This document shows, one piece after another, positions 1-8,833 of a stretch of DNA of 64,000 nucleotides (position 1 is the first letter of the stretch; each line of letters begins with the position of its first letter). The position numbers and the translations under genes are program-made. The DNA is from Bacillus albus (GTDB lineage Bacteria; Bacillota; Bacilli; Bacillales; Bacillaceae_G), in the NCBI RefSeq assembly GCF_001884185.1, contig NZ_MAOE01000121.1, forward strand, positions 1-64,000. The letters are read 5' to 3'. Below the pieces are notes generated by a model. That model was given only the letters and a program-made list of their open reading frames with translations, did not search any database and was not told the origin of the DNA.

Positions 1-290
1 ACAACTTCCATCCCTAATTAAATTGACATAAATTGTCCCCTTCCTTAGGCCATCATTTGCGATGGTCTTATTTTTTTGTTTACTCTACCATTTATTTAAA
101 ACTCCCTCTCTCTTTCACTCTATGTTCACATAGGGGTCACATCCACCTTTTATAGTATATGTATCGAAGTTGTTCCTCCCTAATTTATAAGACATTCCCC
201 AGTGTCTTGAACAACTTCCATCCCTAATTAAATTGACATAAATTGTCCCCTTCCCTAGACCATCCTATGCGATGGTCTATTTTGTTTTCT
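1..290. repeat. Direct repeat with terminator-like hairpins
   Basis: A block beginning acaacttccatccctaatta occurs at position 1 and again at 211, a period of 210 bases, with about 55 nearly identical bases. Each copy ends in a hairpin followed by T-rich sequence: ggccatc/gatggtc at 48-67 and a perfect agaccatc/gatggtct at 257-278. The spacer carries another small hairpin (agaca/tgtct near 191-208). No coding frame is evident. The copies may be duplicated intergenic units or tandem small-RNA genes; the left end is cut by the window. Confidence 0.6.
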
Positions 291-449
291 AAATAGATTA
301 TTTAACTTTTTCCGCTTACTTTAGCAAAGGCAATCTATATTTAAATAGATACTTTTATACAAAATATTCAGAAAAAACTGTCAAAATAGGTAATTTTTCG
401 GTACAATTAATTTAGAAAGTAATTTCACAAAAATAAGGAGGGGGTTTTA

Positions 450-1685
450 TTGAAACAAACAAAAGCAATCTTAATTGCATTATTTCTCGGTTTAGTTGTC
501 GGACTCACTTTAAATTTAGCTGCACCATCCATTTTTGAACCATTAAATCAATATGTATTCAATCCACTTGGTCAATTGTTTATTCGCCTCATTAAAATGC
601 TAGTTGTTCCTGTTGTATTCATTTCTATCGTACTTGGAGCTGCTGGGCTTGGGGACCCGAAGCAACTTGGAAGAATCGGCTTAAAATCAATTTCATTCTT
701 TCTTGTAACTACAGCCGTTGCCATCTCTATTGCAGTTACATTTGCACTTATTATACAACCAGGATCTGGTGGTAATTTTAAAACCGAAGGGCTGAAATAT
801 GAAGGTGCAAAAACCGAAACATCTTTCGTTGATACATTGCTAAATATCGTACCAGATAACCCAGCAAAAGCGATGGCTGATGGAAACATGTTACAAATTA
901 TTGCCTTTGCCGTATTAATTGGACTTGGTATAGCTATTTTAGGAAAACGTGTCCAAGGTATTCATTCATTACTTGAACAGGGCAACGAATTAATGACGTA
1001 TCTTGTTAATCTCGTTATGAAATTAGCTCCAATCGGAACATTTGGGTTGCTTGCTTCATCCGTTGGGAAAATGGGTCTTGCAGGCGTCGCTGCGATGTTC
1101 AAGTATATGATTGTCGTTATGCTAGTACTTATTATTCACGGCGTCTTCGTCTATGGCGGATTATTAAAGGTATTAGCAAAAGAAAGCATTGTCCGTTTCT
1201 TTAAACATTTCGGACCGGTAATGGCAATTGGATTTAGTACATCTAGCTCTAATGCATCTCTTCCGTTTGCAATGAAAACAGCACAAGAAAAACTTGGCGT
1301 TCCAAAAGCGATAAGTTCTTTTGTACAACCACTAGGTGCAACGATTAATATGGATGGTACTGCCATTATGCAAGGCGTAGCAACTGTGTTTATCGCTCAA
1401 GTATATGGTGTTGAACTTACTATGTCCCAATTAGCTATCGTCGTATTAACTGCTGTACTAGCTAGTATCGGCACTGCGGGCGTACCAGGTGTTGGACTAG
1501 TAATGCTGACGATGGTTTTAAATCAAGTAAATCTACCAGTAGAAGGTATCGCCTTAATTATCGGTATTGACCGTATTCTAGATATGTCACGAACAGCTGT
1601 AAACATTTCTGGTGATGCAATTTGCGCAATGATTGTCGCAAAATCAGAAGAAAAATATAATACGGATCAATCTGCAGCATCTTAA
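450..1685 (+). CDS. Dicarboxylate/amino acid:cation symporter (DAACS family, GltP/DctP-like)
   Basis: Predicted inner-membrane secondary transporter that would take up glutamate, aspartate or C4-dicarboxylates with Na+ or H+. The 411 residues match the family size. The family's serine-rich re-entrant loop (FSTSSSNASLPFAM) and the NMDGTAIMQG motif of the substrate/cation site are both intact, as is the later PGVGLVMLTMVL segment. Start is TTG at 450, eight bases after a strong aaggaggggg ribosome site. It stands alone and is followed by a 12-bp terminator stem. Sequence does not separate glutamate from dicarboxylate specificity. Confidence 0.9.
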   Translation: MKQTKAILIALFLGLVVGLTLNLAAPSIFEPLNQYVFNPLGQLFIRLIKMLVVPVVFISIVLGAAGLGDPKQLGRIGLKSISFFLVTTAVAISIAVTFALIIQPGSGGNFKTEGLKYEGAKTETSFVDTLLNIVPDNPAKAMADGNMLQIIAFAVLIGLGIAILGKRVQGIHSLLEQGNELMTYLVNLVMKLAPIGTFGLLASSVGKMGLAGVAAMFKYMIVVMLVLIIHGVFVYGGLLKVLAKESIVRFFKHFGPVMAIGFSTSSSNASLPFAMKTAQEKLGVPKAISSFVQPLGATINMDGTAIMQGVATVFIAQVYGVELTMSQLAIVVLTAVLASIGTAGVPGVGLVMLTMVLNQVNLPVEGIALIIGIDRILDMSRTAVNISGDAICAMIVAKSEEKYNTDQSAAS

Positions 1686-1730
1686 ATCAAAAAAGGAGTG
1701 AATTAATTTAAATTCAGATAATAATTTACA

Positions 1731-1769
1731 GGATAGTTAGTCTATTATGGGGCTGATTATCCTTTTTTA
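1731..1769 (+). terminator. Terminator after the symporter gene
   Basis: GGATAGTTAGTC (1731-1742) pairs over 12 positions, some of them G-U, with GGCTGATTATCC (1751-1762), followed by six T. It closes the symporter transcript just left of the accessory region. Confidence 0.8.
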
Positions 1770-1851
1770 TTTACATAATAAATGAAATAAATAAAGATTG
1801 AATATTTAGTTTAATCAGTATAATATAGATATGTAATTTGAGTCGTTTGTT

Positions 1852-1921
1852 TGGCTTTAGGAGGAGGATAAAGCCTCGGTGCGGTTACCTTTAATCATAC
1901 AATATTATAATTAAAGGTACT
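1852..1921 (+). promoter_or_regulatory. Hairpin-rich leader of tnpA
   Basis: Two stems precede the recombinase gene: ggctttA...TAAAGCC (about 1853-1875) and ACCTTTAAT...ATTAAAGGT (about 1888-1919). The second lacks a T tract. They may control transposase expression or form part of the element's left end. Confidence 0.4.
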
Positions 1922-1955
1922 CTTAATGATAAACAAGGGATAGGAGAGTGTTTTA

Positions 1956-3110
1956 ATGAGGGTTCAAGAAATAACCACTGGTAAAAGAAGGGCGTTCCTT
2001 CTATTGGATTCCGAGGGAGTACCTGTTGTACCAGTAGCTAAGTATATGAAACATCTCTATAACAATGAGAGTAAAAGCAATACTTTAAAGACCTACTGTA
2101 CGGCTTTAAAACATTATTTTACATACTTACAACAAATAAAAATTGATTACCAACAAGTCAATTTTGAGATTCTGTCTAACTATGTGGCCTGGCTTAGAAA
2201 CCCATATAGGAACAACAAGGTCACTCCTTACAAAGTACCCAAAAAACAGAATAAAGAAAAAGAACCCAAACAACTAACTGAGAAAACAGTAAACAACTAC
2301 ATCAGTGCCGTAACCAACTTTTATGACTATTTGTATCGTAGCGAGCTAATCGATTCAGATATAGTCGAAAAGCTAATGAAAAAGATGTTTACTGGTGCCG
2401 GTGCAAATGGATACAAGAGCTTCTTACATCACGTCAACGAGGGGAAACCCTACTCCAAAAACATCCTTAAATTAAAAGAACCCAAAGAAAAAATAAAGAT
2501 ATTTACAAAAGAACAAGTTGAAACTATCTATCATTCAACTACGAATATTAGAGATCGCTTTCTGGTTCTTTTGCTATTTGAAACAGGTTTACGTATTGGC
2601 GAAGCGCTCTCTTTATTCCTTGAAGATTTTCAATTTGATGCCAAACAAAGAAAACATAAGCTCAAATTGACAGATAGGGGGGAATTACCTAATGGCGGTA
2701 AGTTAAAAACAGGATCCCGGAAATTAGAAGTTTCTCAGTCACTAATGGACTTATATGATGACTATTTGTATGAAGTGATTGATGACTATAACCCAGACCA
2801 TAACTTTGTTTTTGTGAAGCTTTGGGGGAACAATCCTGGTGAACCAATGACCTATTCGGATGTATATGCCACCTTTAAAGAGATTGAGAGAAAAACAGGC
2901 ATTCATATAACCCCACATTTATTTCGTCATACTCACGGAACTATTTACTATCTCGAAACGAAAAACATTAAAATGGTGCAAGAGCGTTTGGGACATTCGC
3001 AAGTCCAAACAACGATCAATCTATATGTTCACCCTTCTGACGATGAAATCCGTGAGGATTGGGAAAAGGCAGCTCACGCTTTTGAGATTGGATCCAAAAT
3101 AGATAACTAA
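1956..3110 (+). CDS. tnpA: Tn554-type transposase A, tyrosine recombinase
   Basis: Site-specific tyrosine recombinase of 384 residues (Tn554 TnpA is about 360). An N-terminal SAM-like core-binding domain (about 20-140) precedes the catalytic domain. The catalytic signature is complete: first Arg in ETGLRIGEAL, HxxR in HLFRHTHGT, His in RLGHSQVQTT and the Tyr nucleophile in NLYVHPS. ATG start is preceded by ggataggag. In Tn554, TnpA and TnpB are both needed for transposition and TnpC helps orientation and frequency; the same three genes follow one another here. Confidence 0.88.
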   Translation: MRVQEITTGKRRAFLLLDSEGVPVVPVAKYMKHLYNNESKSNTLKTYCTALKHYFTYLQQIKIDYQQVNFEILSNYVAWLRNPYRNNKVTPYKVPKKQNKEKEPKQLTEKTVNNYISAVTNFYDYLYRSELIDSDIVEKLMKKMFTGAGANGYKSFLHHVNEGKPYSKNILKLKEPKEKIKIFTKEQVETIYHSTTNIRDRFLVLLLFETGLRIGEALSLFLEDFQFDAKQRKHKLKLTDRGELPNGGKLKTGSRKLEVSQSLMDLYDDYLYEVIDDYNPDHNFVFVKLWGNNPGEPMTYSDVYATFKEIERKTGIHITPHLFRHTHGTIYYLETKNIKMVQERLGHSQVQTTINLYVHPSDDEIREDWEKAAHAFEIGSKIDN

Positions 3111-3193
3111 AAGGACGACTTTTCCTTAGGTATCCCTGACGAAGCGTTTCCTTTTTAATTTGAAACTAGACAAGTGTTTTAGGAGGAAAAGCT

Positions 3194-5329
3194 TTGAAAA
3201 AAAATATAGCAAATCATCTAATTCCGCAAAGTGAATATTGGGACTTAATTACTTCTACTCTCGCCTCTTATGAGGTGAAGGAAATATCCAACGATGGTAC
3301 AGTAAAAAGACGGCTTGTGAAAGATGATTATTTTCTTATCAATGATATATGGAATGTGAATGATATTGCTCAAATTCCTAACTTTAAAGAACGCTTTAAC
3401 AAATTTAAGGGAAAGACAACACAATTAAAGTTCGCTACTGAGCGCATTACAATATCCCAAGAGTTGAAATTTGTATTCTATTGCGATCTTTTTAACGATG
3501 AGTTAAGTCTTAACACTGTATTTATGAGCTACAACTCGTATTTAAAAAAAATGATTCAATTTCTAAATGAAAAACACCCTCAACTACATTCCTTACTTGA
3601 TTTAAATATTGGTAAAGCGGAAAAAGAGTGGATTTGGTGGTTGGATAATAACAGCTTTAAAACTACTGCATCAATAAAGAACCTCATGTATGGTGAATAT
3701 AACGTTAAAACATCAGTAGCAAGCTTCTTGAAAAATATGTATAAGAAATTACTTTATATGACAGATACACGGAATGAATGGGAAAAAGATAGATGGGATG
3801 TCAGGGTGTTAAATAAGAAGTATGGGATCTCATACATTGCTTCTGGCACCCGGTATTATTTGGATTTTACAAATATTCATAACGATGTTTTTAAACAGCA
3901 TTTTAAAAAATATATTAAAACTAGATTACTAGGCGGAAAGCAACTTTCGTGGAATTCAGCTGTGAATTATTTAAAATTCGTTAGGAATTTTCTGAATTTT
4001 ATCAGTCAACTAGAACCTAACTGGAGTACTCTGAATACTCTTACAAGAAAACATATCGAAAACTATTTAGAGTATCTTCATTATCATGCAAAAAATAATT
4101 TAAAATCTAAAAACGCTAATCCAAAGCGATATATATCTGAAAATCTAACTTTAGTTTATACCTTTTTAAAGGATACCCAACATTTTGAATACATTATTGC
4201 ACCTAAGAAATCCATTTCTAGACTAATTTATTCTCAGGATTATCCAAAATTAGGTAAGAAATCCGATGATGATATTGATTACATTCCTGATTATGTACTG
4301 GAGCAATTGTTTGCACACATTAACGATCTTCATCCAGAGGTTCAGCCAATCGTTTGGGTAGCTTATAAAACCGGGTTGCGTATTGGTGATACTCTTGGTT
4401 TGACTCAAAATTCTTTGGATAGGTTAAATGGTAAATACTGGATTGTAACGGATATTGAAAAAACCTATACAAAAGACCATAAAGTGCCCATTGATGAACA
4501 ATTAGCCGATATAGTTGCCGTTTTAATCCATAATTCCAAGGAACGCAGTAATGATGATAATAATCCCCAAAAATATATTTTTGTCCGTTATCAAGGTTCC
4601 CGTAAGGGAAAGCCGTATTCTCAGACGTGGGTACGAGAAAAAATTAACCAACTAATAATCGAAAAGAATATAACTGATGAAATGGGGAATGTTTTTCACT
4701 TTAAAAATCATCAATTTAGACACACTTATGCAGTAAAGATGTTAAATGGCGGAGCTGATATTTTAACCGTTCAGGAATTATTAGCACACGCATCACCTGA
4801 AATGACATTGCGATATGCTCGTTTATTGGACGACACGAAGCGTAAGGCTTTTGAAGAGGTCGTTAAAAAAGGCGTTTTTAGCTTTGATTTGAATGGTGAA
4901 ATTCATCAGGTATCCGAGACTCAGGACATTCCGGAAGACATTATGGATATGATGTGGAAAGACGAGAAACTAAATGCATTGGACAATCCTTACGGGACGT
5001 GTCGTGCTCGAGTTAATGGTAATTGTCCATTAGCGGTAGAGCCCCCTTGCCTTACAGCAAACGACGGAAAACCTTGTTTTGACTTAGCGGTAGGTATGAC
5101 AAGCTTTGATAAAAAAAAATATGAACTACATATAGAAAGTACAACTAAAATAATTGAAGCTTCAAAGGAATATGGTCGCCAAGATATGGTCGAAGCAAAC
5201 GAAAAGAACTTAGAAAGATACAAAAACATTTACGAAACGATTAAAAACGGAAATGTCATTTTTGGACGTTTTGAACGTGTGAAGGGACAATTAAGGAGCA
5301 AGAAAAGGAAAGGTGTTAAACGTGGATAA
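3194..5329 (+). CDS. tnpB: Tn554-type transposase B, tyrosine recombinase
   Basis: Second, larger tyrosine recombinase (711 residues; Tn554 TnpB is about 630). The N-terminal 350 residues are DNA-binding/helical. The catalytic part follows with KTGLRIGDTL (Arg), HQFRHTYAVK (HxxR), LLAHASPEMT (His) and RYARL (Tyr). A C-terminal cysteine-rich stretch (GTCRARVNGNCPL, then PPCL and KPCF) looks like a metal-binding knuckle. Start is TTG at 3194, seven bases after aggagg. It overlaps the start of the next gene, so the module is probably translated as one unit. Confidence 0.88.
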   Translation: MKKNIANHLIPQSEYWDLITSTLASYEVKEISNDGTVKRRLVKDDYFLINDIWNVNDIAQIPNFKERFNKFKGKTTQLKFATERITISQELKFVFYCDLFNDELSLNTVFMSYNSYLKKMIQFLNEKHPQLHSLLDLNIGKAEKEWIWWLDNNSFKTTASIKNLMYGEYNVKTSVASFLKNMYKKLLYMTDTRNEWEKDRWDVRVLNKKYGISYIASGTRYYLDFTNIHNDVFKQHFKKYIKTRLLGGKQLSWNSAVNYLKFVRNFLNFISQLEPNWSTLNTLTRKHIENYLEYLHYHAKNNLKSKNANPKRYISENLTLVYTFLKDTQHFEYIIAPKKSISRLIYSQDYPKLGKKSDDDIDYIPDYVLEQLFAHINDLHPEVQPIVWVAYKTGLRIGDTLGLTQNSLDRLNGKYWIVTDIEKTYTKDHKVPIDEQLADIVAVLIHNSKERSNDDNNPQKYIFVRYQGSRKGKPYSQTWVREKINQLIIEKNITDEMGNVFHFKNHQFRHTYAVKMLNGGADILTVQELLAHASPEMTLRYARLLDDTKRKAFEEVVKKGVFSFDLNGEIHQVSETQDIPEDIMDMMWKDEKLNALDNPYGTCRARVNGNCPLAVEPPCLTANDGKPCFDLAVGMTSFDKKKYELHIESTTKIIEASKEYGRQDMVEANEKNLERYKNIYETIKNGNVIFGRFERVKGQLRSKKRKGVKRG

Positions 5330-5717
5330 TTTTAACCGTGAAGAGCAATTAAGGCAGCTACACGAAAAAAGAAAGCAAACAACTAAAATTAAAGTTGAGG
5401 CAGCTATTAAACGCCTAACAAAGATTTCGAAGGCTATTAACTTTAACAGTGTGGCGGAAGAAGCTGGTGTAAGTAAAGCTACGCTTTATAATCACCCAGA
5501 ACTAAAAGAACGCATTAAATTCTTACGTAATCAACAAGAAAAAGCATTTGAAGACTCTAGAATTAAACGGGATGAAAGTAATCAAAATGCCATAATTGCA
5601 TCTCTTAAAAGAAAGATTGAAAAGTTGGAAAAAAGAAAAAAAGAGCTCGAAGAGGAAAATAAGCGATTACGTGAAAGAGAAAATGAAAAGCTTACAGATT
5701 ACTTTTCAAAGTTATAA
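5322..5717 (+). CDS. tnpC: Tn554-type transposase C (DUF6262-like)
   Basis: About 131 residues, basic and helical. A helix-turn-helix-like part (FNSVAEEAGVSKATLYNHPE, about 40-60) is followed by a long Lys/Glu-rich coiled coil, as in Tn554 TnpC. I chose GTG at 5322, which lies nine bases after aggaaagg; GTG at 5313 is also in frame but too close to that site. The start overlaps the tnpB stop by eight bases, a sign of coupled translation. In Tn554 this protein is an accessory factor, not a recombinase. Confidence 0.8.
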   Translation: MDNFNREEQLRQLHEKRKQTTKIKVEAAIKRLTKISKAINFNSVAEEAGVSKATLYNHPELKERIKFLRNQQEKAFEDSRIKRDESNQNAIIASLKRKIEKLEKRKKELEEENKRLRERENEKLTDYFSKL

Positions 5718-5809
5718 AGTAAGACCGCACATAACAGACCGAAGAATACCTCGTAATGCATTAGATAGATGTTTGGCACTATTATTATTAATGTAACAAA
5801 TACAATAAA

Positions 5810-5847
5810 ACAGAGAGGATTAATTAATCTTCTCTGTCTTTATTCTT
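5810..5847. terminator. Bidirectional terminator between tnpC and the XRE-like gene
   Basis: ACAGAGAGGATTAA pairs with TTAATCTTCTCTGT over 14 positions with one G-U. T-rich sequence follows on the plus strand and A-rich sequence precedes it, so it can serve both convergent genes. It overlaps the 3' end of the minus-strand gene that stops at 5840. Confidence 0.7.
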
Positions 5848-6199
5848 CTTGCATGGCTTTTAATACATCCATTAATTCTACAAAATCAAAGAATACTTCT
5901 ATACCGTCCCTCAGGTTGTGATTATTCTCCCCATCAGCAACTTTCTTTTTACGATCCAAGGGGTTTTTAGGCTTAGCATAGTCATAATCAGTTTTATAAA
6001 AGTACATAGGATTATCTATTTTAAAAAAATTACTTAACTTCTTTATATGCTCTTCTATGTTATCCTTGCCGTTCAACATATCATAAAAAGCATTCTCCCC
6101 AATGCCAGTTCTCTCCATTACCCATGAATTCTTTAATTCTCTAGATTCAATGAATACCCTTATATTTTCACCTGCAATTTTATTATTAATAGCACTCAT
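5840..6199 (-). CDS. XRE-like helix-turn-helix regulator
   Basis: 119 residues. The N-terminal half reads as a small helix-turn-helix domain: IRVFIESRELKNSWVMERTG, then GENAFYDMLNGK, then KLSNFFKI, the usual pattern of Cro/CI-like repressors. The C-terminal half is charged, with no recognised domain. Start ATG at 6199 is preceded by a good ggagg. It sits directly behind the transposition genes in convergent orientation, so control of the element or its cargo is a reasonable inference. The domain is a weak match by eye. Confidence 0.6.
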   Translation of the reverse strand: MSAINNKIAGENIRVFIESRELKNSWVMERTGIGENAFYDMLNGKDNIEEHIKKLSNFFKIDNPMYFYKTDYDYAKPKNPLDRKKKVADGENNHNLRDGIEVFFDFVELMDVLKAMQEE

Positions 6200-6537
6200 T
6201 TAATTGGTCCTCCAGTATACATTATTAACTGTATAAAACACTTATCATTTTAAAGCTTTTTTAGTTCTAATTTATGTTTCCTTATGTAATATAATAATTA
6301 TAATTGTAGTTCACTATTTTTTATATAGAATGGTATACTGATTTCTTACTGAAATAGAAAATCTTAATGAAATTGAATAAGAATAACTAAGAAAGAAAAG
6401 AATAGAAGAACACCTGCAAATAATTGAGAAAGAGAAAACTCTTAGGAGTCTATTACTCTTTCTTCAAAGGGTTGTATAAACCTTATTTAATCGCATACGC
6501 CACTTCCTTCTATTTTTTCAATTTTATGGAGGCGCTT

Positions 6538-6930
6538 ATGAACATCCTAGAAAAACAAGGAATTATTACAACTTGGTTTAATGAATTCCTTACTCAACAC
6601 AATTTCAACATATTAGAAGAACTTATAACTACACATTTTACCTTTCATTCTATAAATAACGCTACAAAAAAATCTAATATTTTGGATAGGAGAAATTTTG
6701 AAGAATTCATGGTGGTATACTGGCTTATGATTCATTCTAATAGATGGGTTATCAATAATCTAATTGAAATGGAAGATTATATATCCGTTGAATATACTGA
6801 ATATTTAACTTTCAAAGAAGAATTGGCAAAATTCTCCCCAGAAAGTCAAAATATAAAAGAAACTGGAATTATGAAATTTCATTTTATGGATGGTAAAATA
6901 GAAAAATTATATTTGAAAGTAAATTCATAA
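6538..6930 (+). CDS. Small NTF2/SnoaL-like protein (hypothetical)
   Basis: 130 residues from ATG 6538, which lies seven bases after tggagg. The same frame is open upstream to 6424, but that part has no ribosome site. The pattern ITTWFNEFLTQHNFNILEEL, then an aromatic-rich middle (VVYWLMIHSNRW), then acidic strands ending MKFHFMDGKIEKLYL resembles the cone-shaped NTF2/SnoaL fold. No catalytic residues can be assigned. It is cargo of the putative transposon, and its very A/T-rich composition matches its neighbours. Function unknown. Confidence 0.6.
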   Translation: MNILEKQGIITTWFNEFLTQHNFNILEELITTHFTFHSINNATKKSNILDRRNFEEFMVVYWLMIHSNRWVINNLIEMEDYISVEYTEYLTFKEELAKFSPESQNIKETGIMKFHFMDGKIEKLYLKVNS

Positions 6931-6931
6931 G

Positions 6932-6985
6932 AATAAAAAAGAACGAACGTTAATCTTAAGTAGTTCAGTTATTGTGGAGAAAACC
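6932..6985 (+). repeat. Left arm of an inverted repeat around the nuclease gene
   Basis: aataaaaaagaacgaacg followed by ttaa..taagtagttcag and gtgg..aaaac recurs as the reverse complement at 8461-8515 with a few changes (about 85 percent by eye). The arms face each other across the nuclease gene and 500 bases of non-coding DNA. Confidence 0.7.
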
Positions 6986-7033
6986 TAAAATAACATTTGA
7001 ATTTACAGGTTAAATCACACAGTAAATAGCACG

Positions 7034-7073
7034 AAAAACAGCTCAGAGTTTATTGCTCCGAGCTGTTTTTTTA
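7034..7073. terminator. Bidirectional terminator
   Basis: AACAGCTCAGAG pairs with CTCCGAGCTGTT (one mismatch) between A-rich and T-rich flanks, placed between the convergent genes ending at 6930 and 7141. Confidence 0.8.
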
Positions 7074-7140
7074 GGTGGCTTCTTCAATTAAAGTACCCGA
7101 TAGTTTAAGTGTATTACTTCACAATCATATTGTTTATTTA

Positions 7141-7956
7141 TTATATACCCGAATTATTAATGAAAGTATTTAGTTCATTACGTGCAGCAACAGAAATTGG
7201 TGCACTTTCAAAAGCGGACTTAATATCTCTTATTGGCTTTCCTTGATTACAGCTAAGAATTTCTTCTGTAATTTCACGAAGTGTAACAAACCCTGCACGT
7301 TTTTCAAATTTCATCCATAGCGAAAAACCATAAAAATCTCTTGCCACCCACTTTATATCTGAGGCACGATACCCTTTTCTTGCAAAGTTTGAGAAATCGT
7401 AGGCATCACTACTCCAAGCACAAGTGGCTCCATTAAGATTAAATTTCGGATGATTAGTAACCTGATTTCCTATTGGATTTGCATTTATATACATAGAAAA
7501 CTTAATGAAATCATTACTAAGATTCATCTGACGCTCAAGTTGAGTATGATAATGTGATATACGTAATGATGTATCCGCTGTGTCTATATTTTGTCTAGCA
7601 CGTCCATTTGAATCAATTATCCATTTTGCCTCAAACAAACAAACTTTGTAACTATCATATCCGTTTTTATCCCAATATTTAAAGATAATCATTGCATCTG
7701 CCCCAAAGAATGTTTCTATCTCAGGCGGATTTACCCTACAAACCCACTTAAAAGATTTATTATTTATGCTTATAGAACCAATTTTTCCGGCTCCAATACC
7801 TTTAGGATAAGTAAAGTGGTTCATTAATCTTGAAACATAATCACGTTCAGATGTTATCAATCCCAAATTCATATCTTCTCTACATTGTTTATCAACATTC
7901 TCAATAAATTGAAATATTTTATTTTTTGTTTCTGTGTCAATATTATCCCACGCCAT
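7141..7956 (-). CDS. Putative PD-(D/E)xK-fold nuclease
   Basis: 271 residues with no family I can name. Three spaced motifs suggest a restriction-endonuclease-like fold: Glu37 in TSERDYVSRL, Asp87 in FFGADAMIIF, and Glu109-x-Lys111 in CLFEAKW, followed by Gln139/Arg142 in HTQLERQ on a helix. That order (E, D, ExK, Q) is usual for this superfamily. Start ATG follows tgggggat. It lies alone between two inverted-repeat arms in the Tn554-like region, which suggests separate acquisition. A role in restriction or phage defence is inferred; no methyltransferase is next to it. Confidence 0.5.
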   Translation of the reverse strand: MAWDNIDTETKNKIFQFIENVDKQCREDMNLGLITSERDYVSRLMNHFTYPKGIGAGKIGSISINNKSFKWVCRVNPPEIETFFGADAMIIFKYWDKNGYDSYKVCLFEAKWIIDSNGRARQNIDTADTSLRISHYHTQLERQMNLSNDFIKFSMYINANPIGNQVTNHPKFNLNGATCAWSSDAYDFSNFARKGYRASDIKWVARDFYGFSLWMKFEKRAGFVTLREITEEILSCNQGKPIRDIKSAFESAPISVAARNELNTFINNSGI

Positions 7957-8460
7957 AATTTATCCCCCAGATTTTATTTTTGTAATATTATAGCAGATAA
8001 AATGTTATTACCGAGCCTAAAAAGGTAGAATAAACTAAATTTAATGTTTATTAATTCTGTTTCCAGAAGCGCAACAAAAGTTGAATAAAACTAAAAGAAC
8101 TAAAGGGTTGTTTCTTTTAATACAAATGTAAAAATCATTCGTGACTAAAATTATTTGTTTTATAATAAAAAACTTCTTCTTCTAGTAACCTGTCCCGTTA
8201 ACTGAACAAGAGCAATTTTACTTCTCTTTATACTTTAATATAAATTACCTATTCCTTTCCTTTGTTTTTTAACACCTTAAATGGCAACCTTAATCGCGCC
8301 CAAAATAAAGAATTGACAATAACTGTTGTCACGCTGTTAATTGGTATGTTATTTACTTGTTAATTCAATAATGAAGGCAAGTAGAACCTTTACATTTAAA
8401 TAAAAAATCGAGTATAAAACCTTTGCGATTTCATACTCGACTTCGAATACTAATTCTATT

Positions 8461-8515
8461 GTTTTTCCACGTTATCTGAACTACTTACGTTAATCTGTTC
8501 GTTCTTTTTTATTAT
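8461..8515 (-). repeat. Right arm of the inverted repeat around the nuclease gene
   Basis: Read on the minus strand it gives aataaaaaagaacgaaca, ttaacgtaagtagttcag and gtggaaaaac, matching 6932-6985. Distance between outer ends is about 1.58 kb. Confidence 0.7.
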
Positions 8516-8698
8516 TTTATAATCAAAATGAGTTTTTTTATCTAATTGCTAATGTAATTTAATAATGAGTTGAAAATTTAGATTCCTGAATATAAATTAG
8601 TGAAATACTATAAAGGGAAAATAAATAGCGTAATGAAATAGAAATTTTGTGTTTTTATAGCACCGAATTTCATTTTTATCGTCTTGGAGAAGAGTGTG

Positions 8699-8830
8699 TT
8701 TCTTAGCTTGATGGCTATATCACCATCAAGCTAAGAAATGAAAATACCTCAAAATGAAAACATGAGCGTTTTGTTACAAGTTAGTACAAAATTTCGTTCT
8801 GGGGGTACTATAAATTTTTAGCTTGATGGG
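8699..8830. repeat. bcr1-like structured repeat, copy 1
   Basis: It starts with a perfect 15-bp hairpin TTTCTTAGCTTGATG/CATCAAGCTAAGAAA and ends in another agcttgatgggc. In between are complementary stretches around tacctcaaaatgaaaa and ttcgttctgggggta. The same architecture recurs at 10858-10994 and 16347-16463. It begins within a few bases of the OLD gene's stop codon. Confidence 0.6.
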
Positions 8831-8833
8831 CAG

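Larger units (their letters stand above)
7957..8833. other. 877-base stretch without a recognisable gene
   Basis: It holds a minus-strand hairpin (cgagtat/atactcg, about 8408-8440, with a T-rich tail on the minus strand), the right arm of the inverted repeat (8461-8515) and a bcr-like repeat (8699-8830). The rest is very A/T-rich with stops in all frames. I saw no intact ORF with a ribosome site. Confidence 0.6.

Noticed and set aside
1-290. CRISPR array
   Set aside because: Only two units 210 bases apart with transcription-terminator structure; no short regular repeats or cas genes.
5596-5796. 66-codon frame inside and beyond tnpC
   Set aside because: Overlaps the coiled-coil part of tnpC in another frame and has no ribosome site.
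6424-6537. 38-codon N-terminal extension of the NTF2-like gene
   Set aside because: No ribosome site before TTG 6424, whereas ATG 6538 has tggagg at proper distance.
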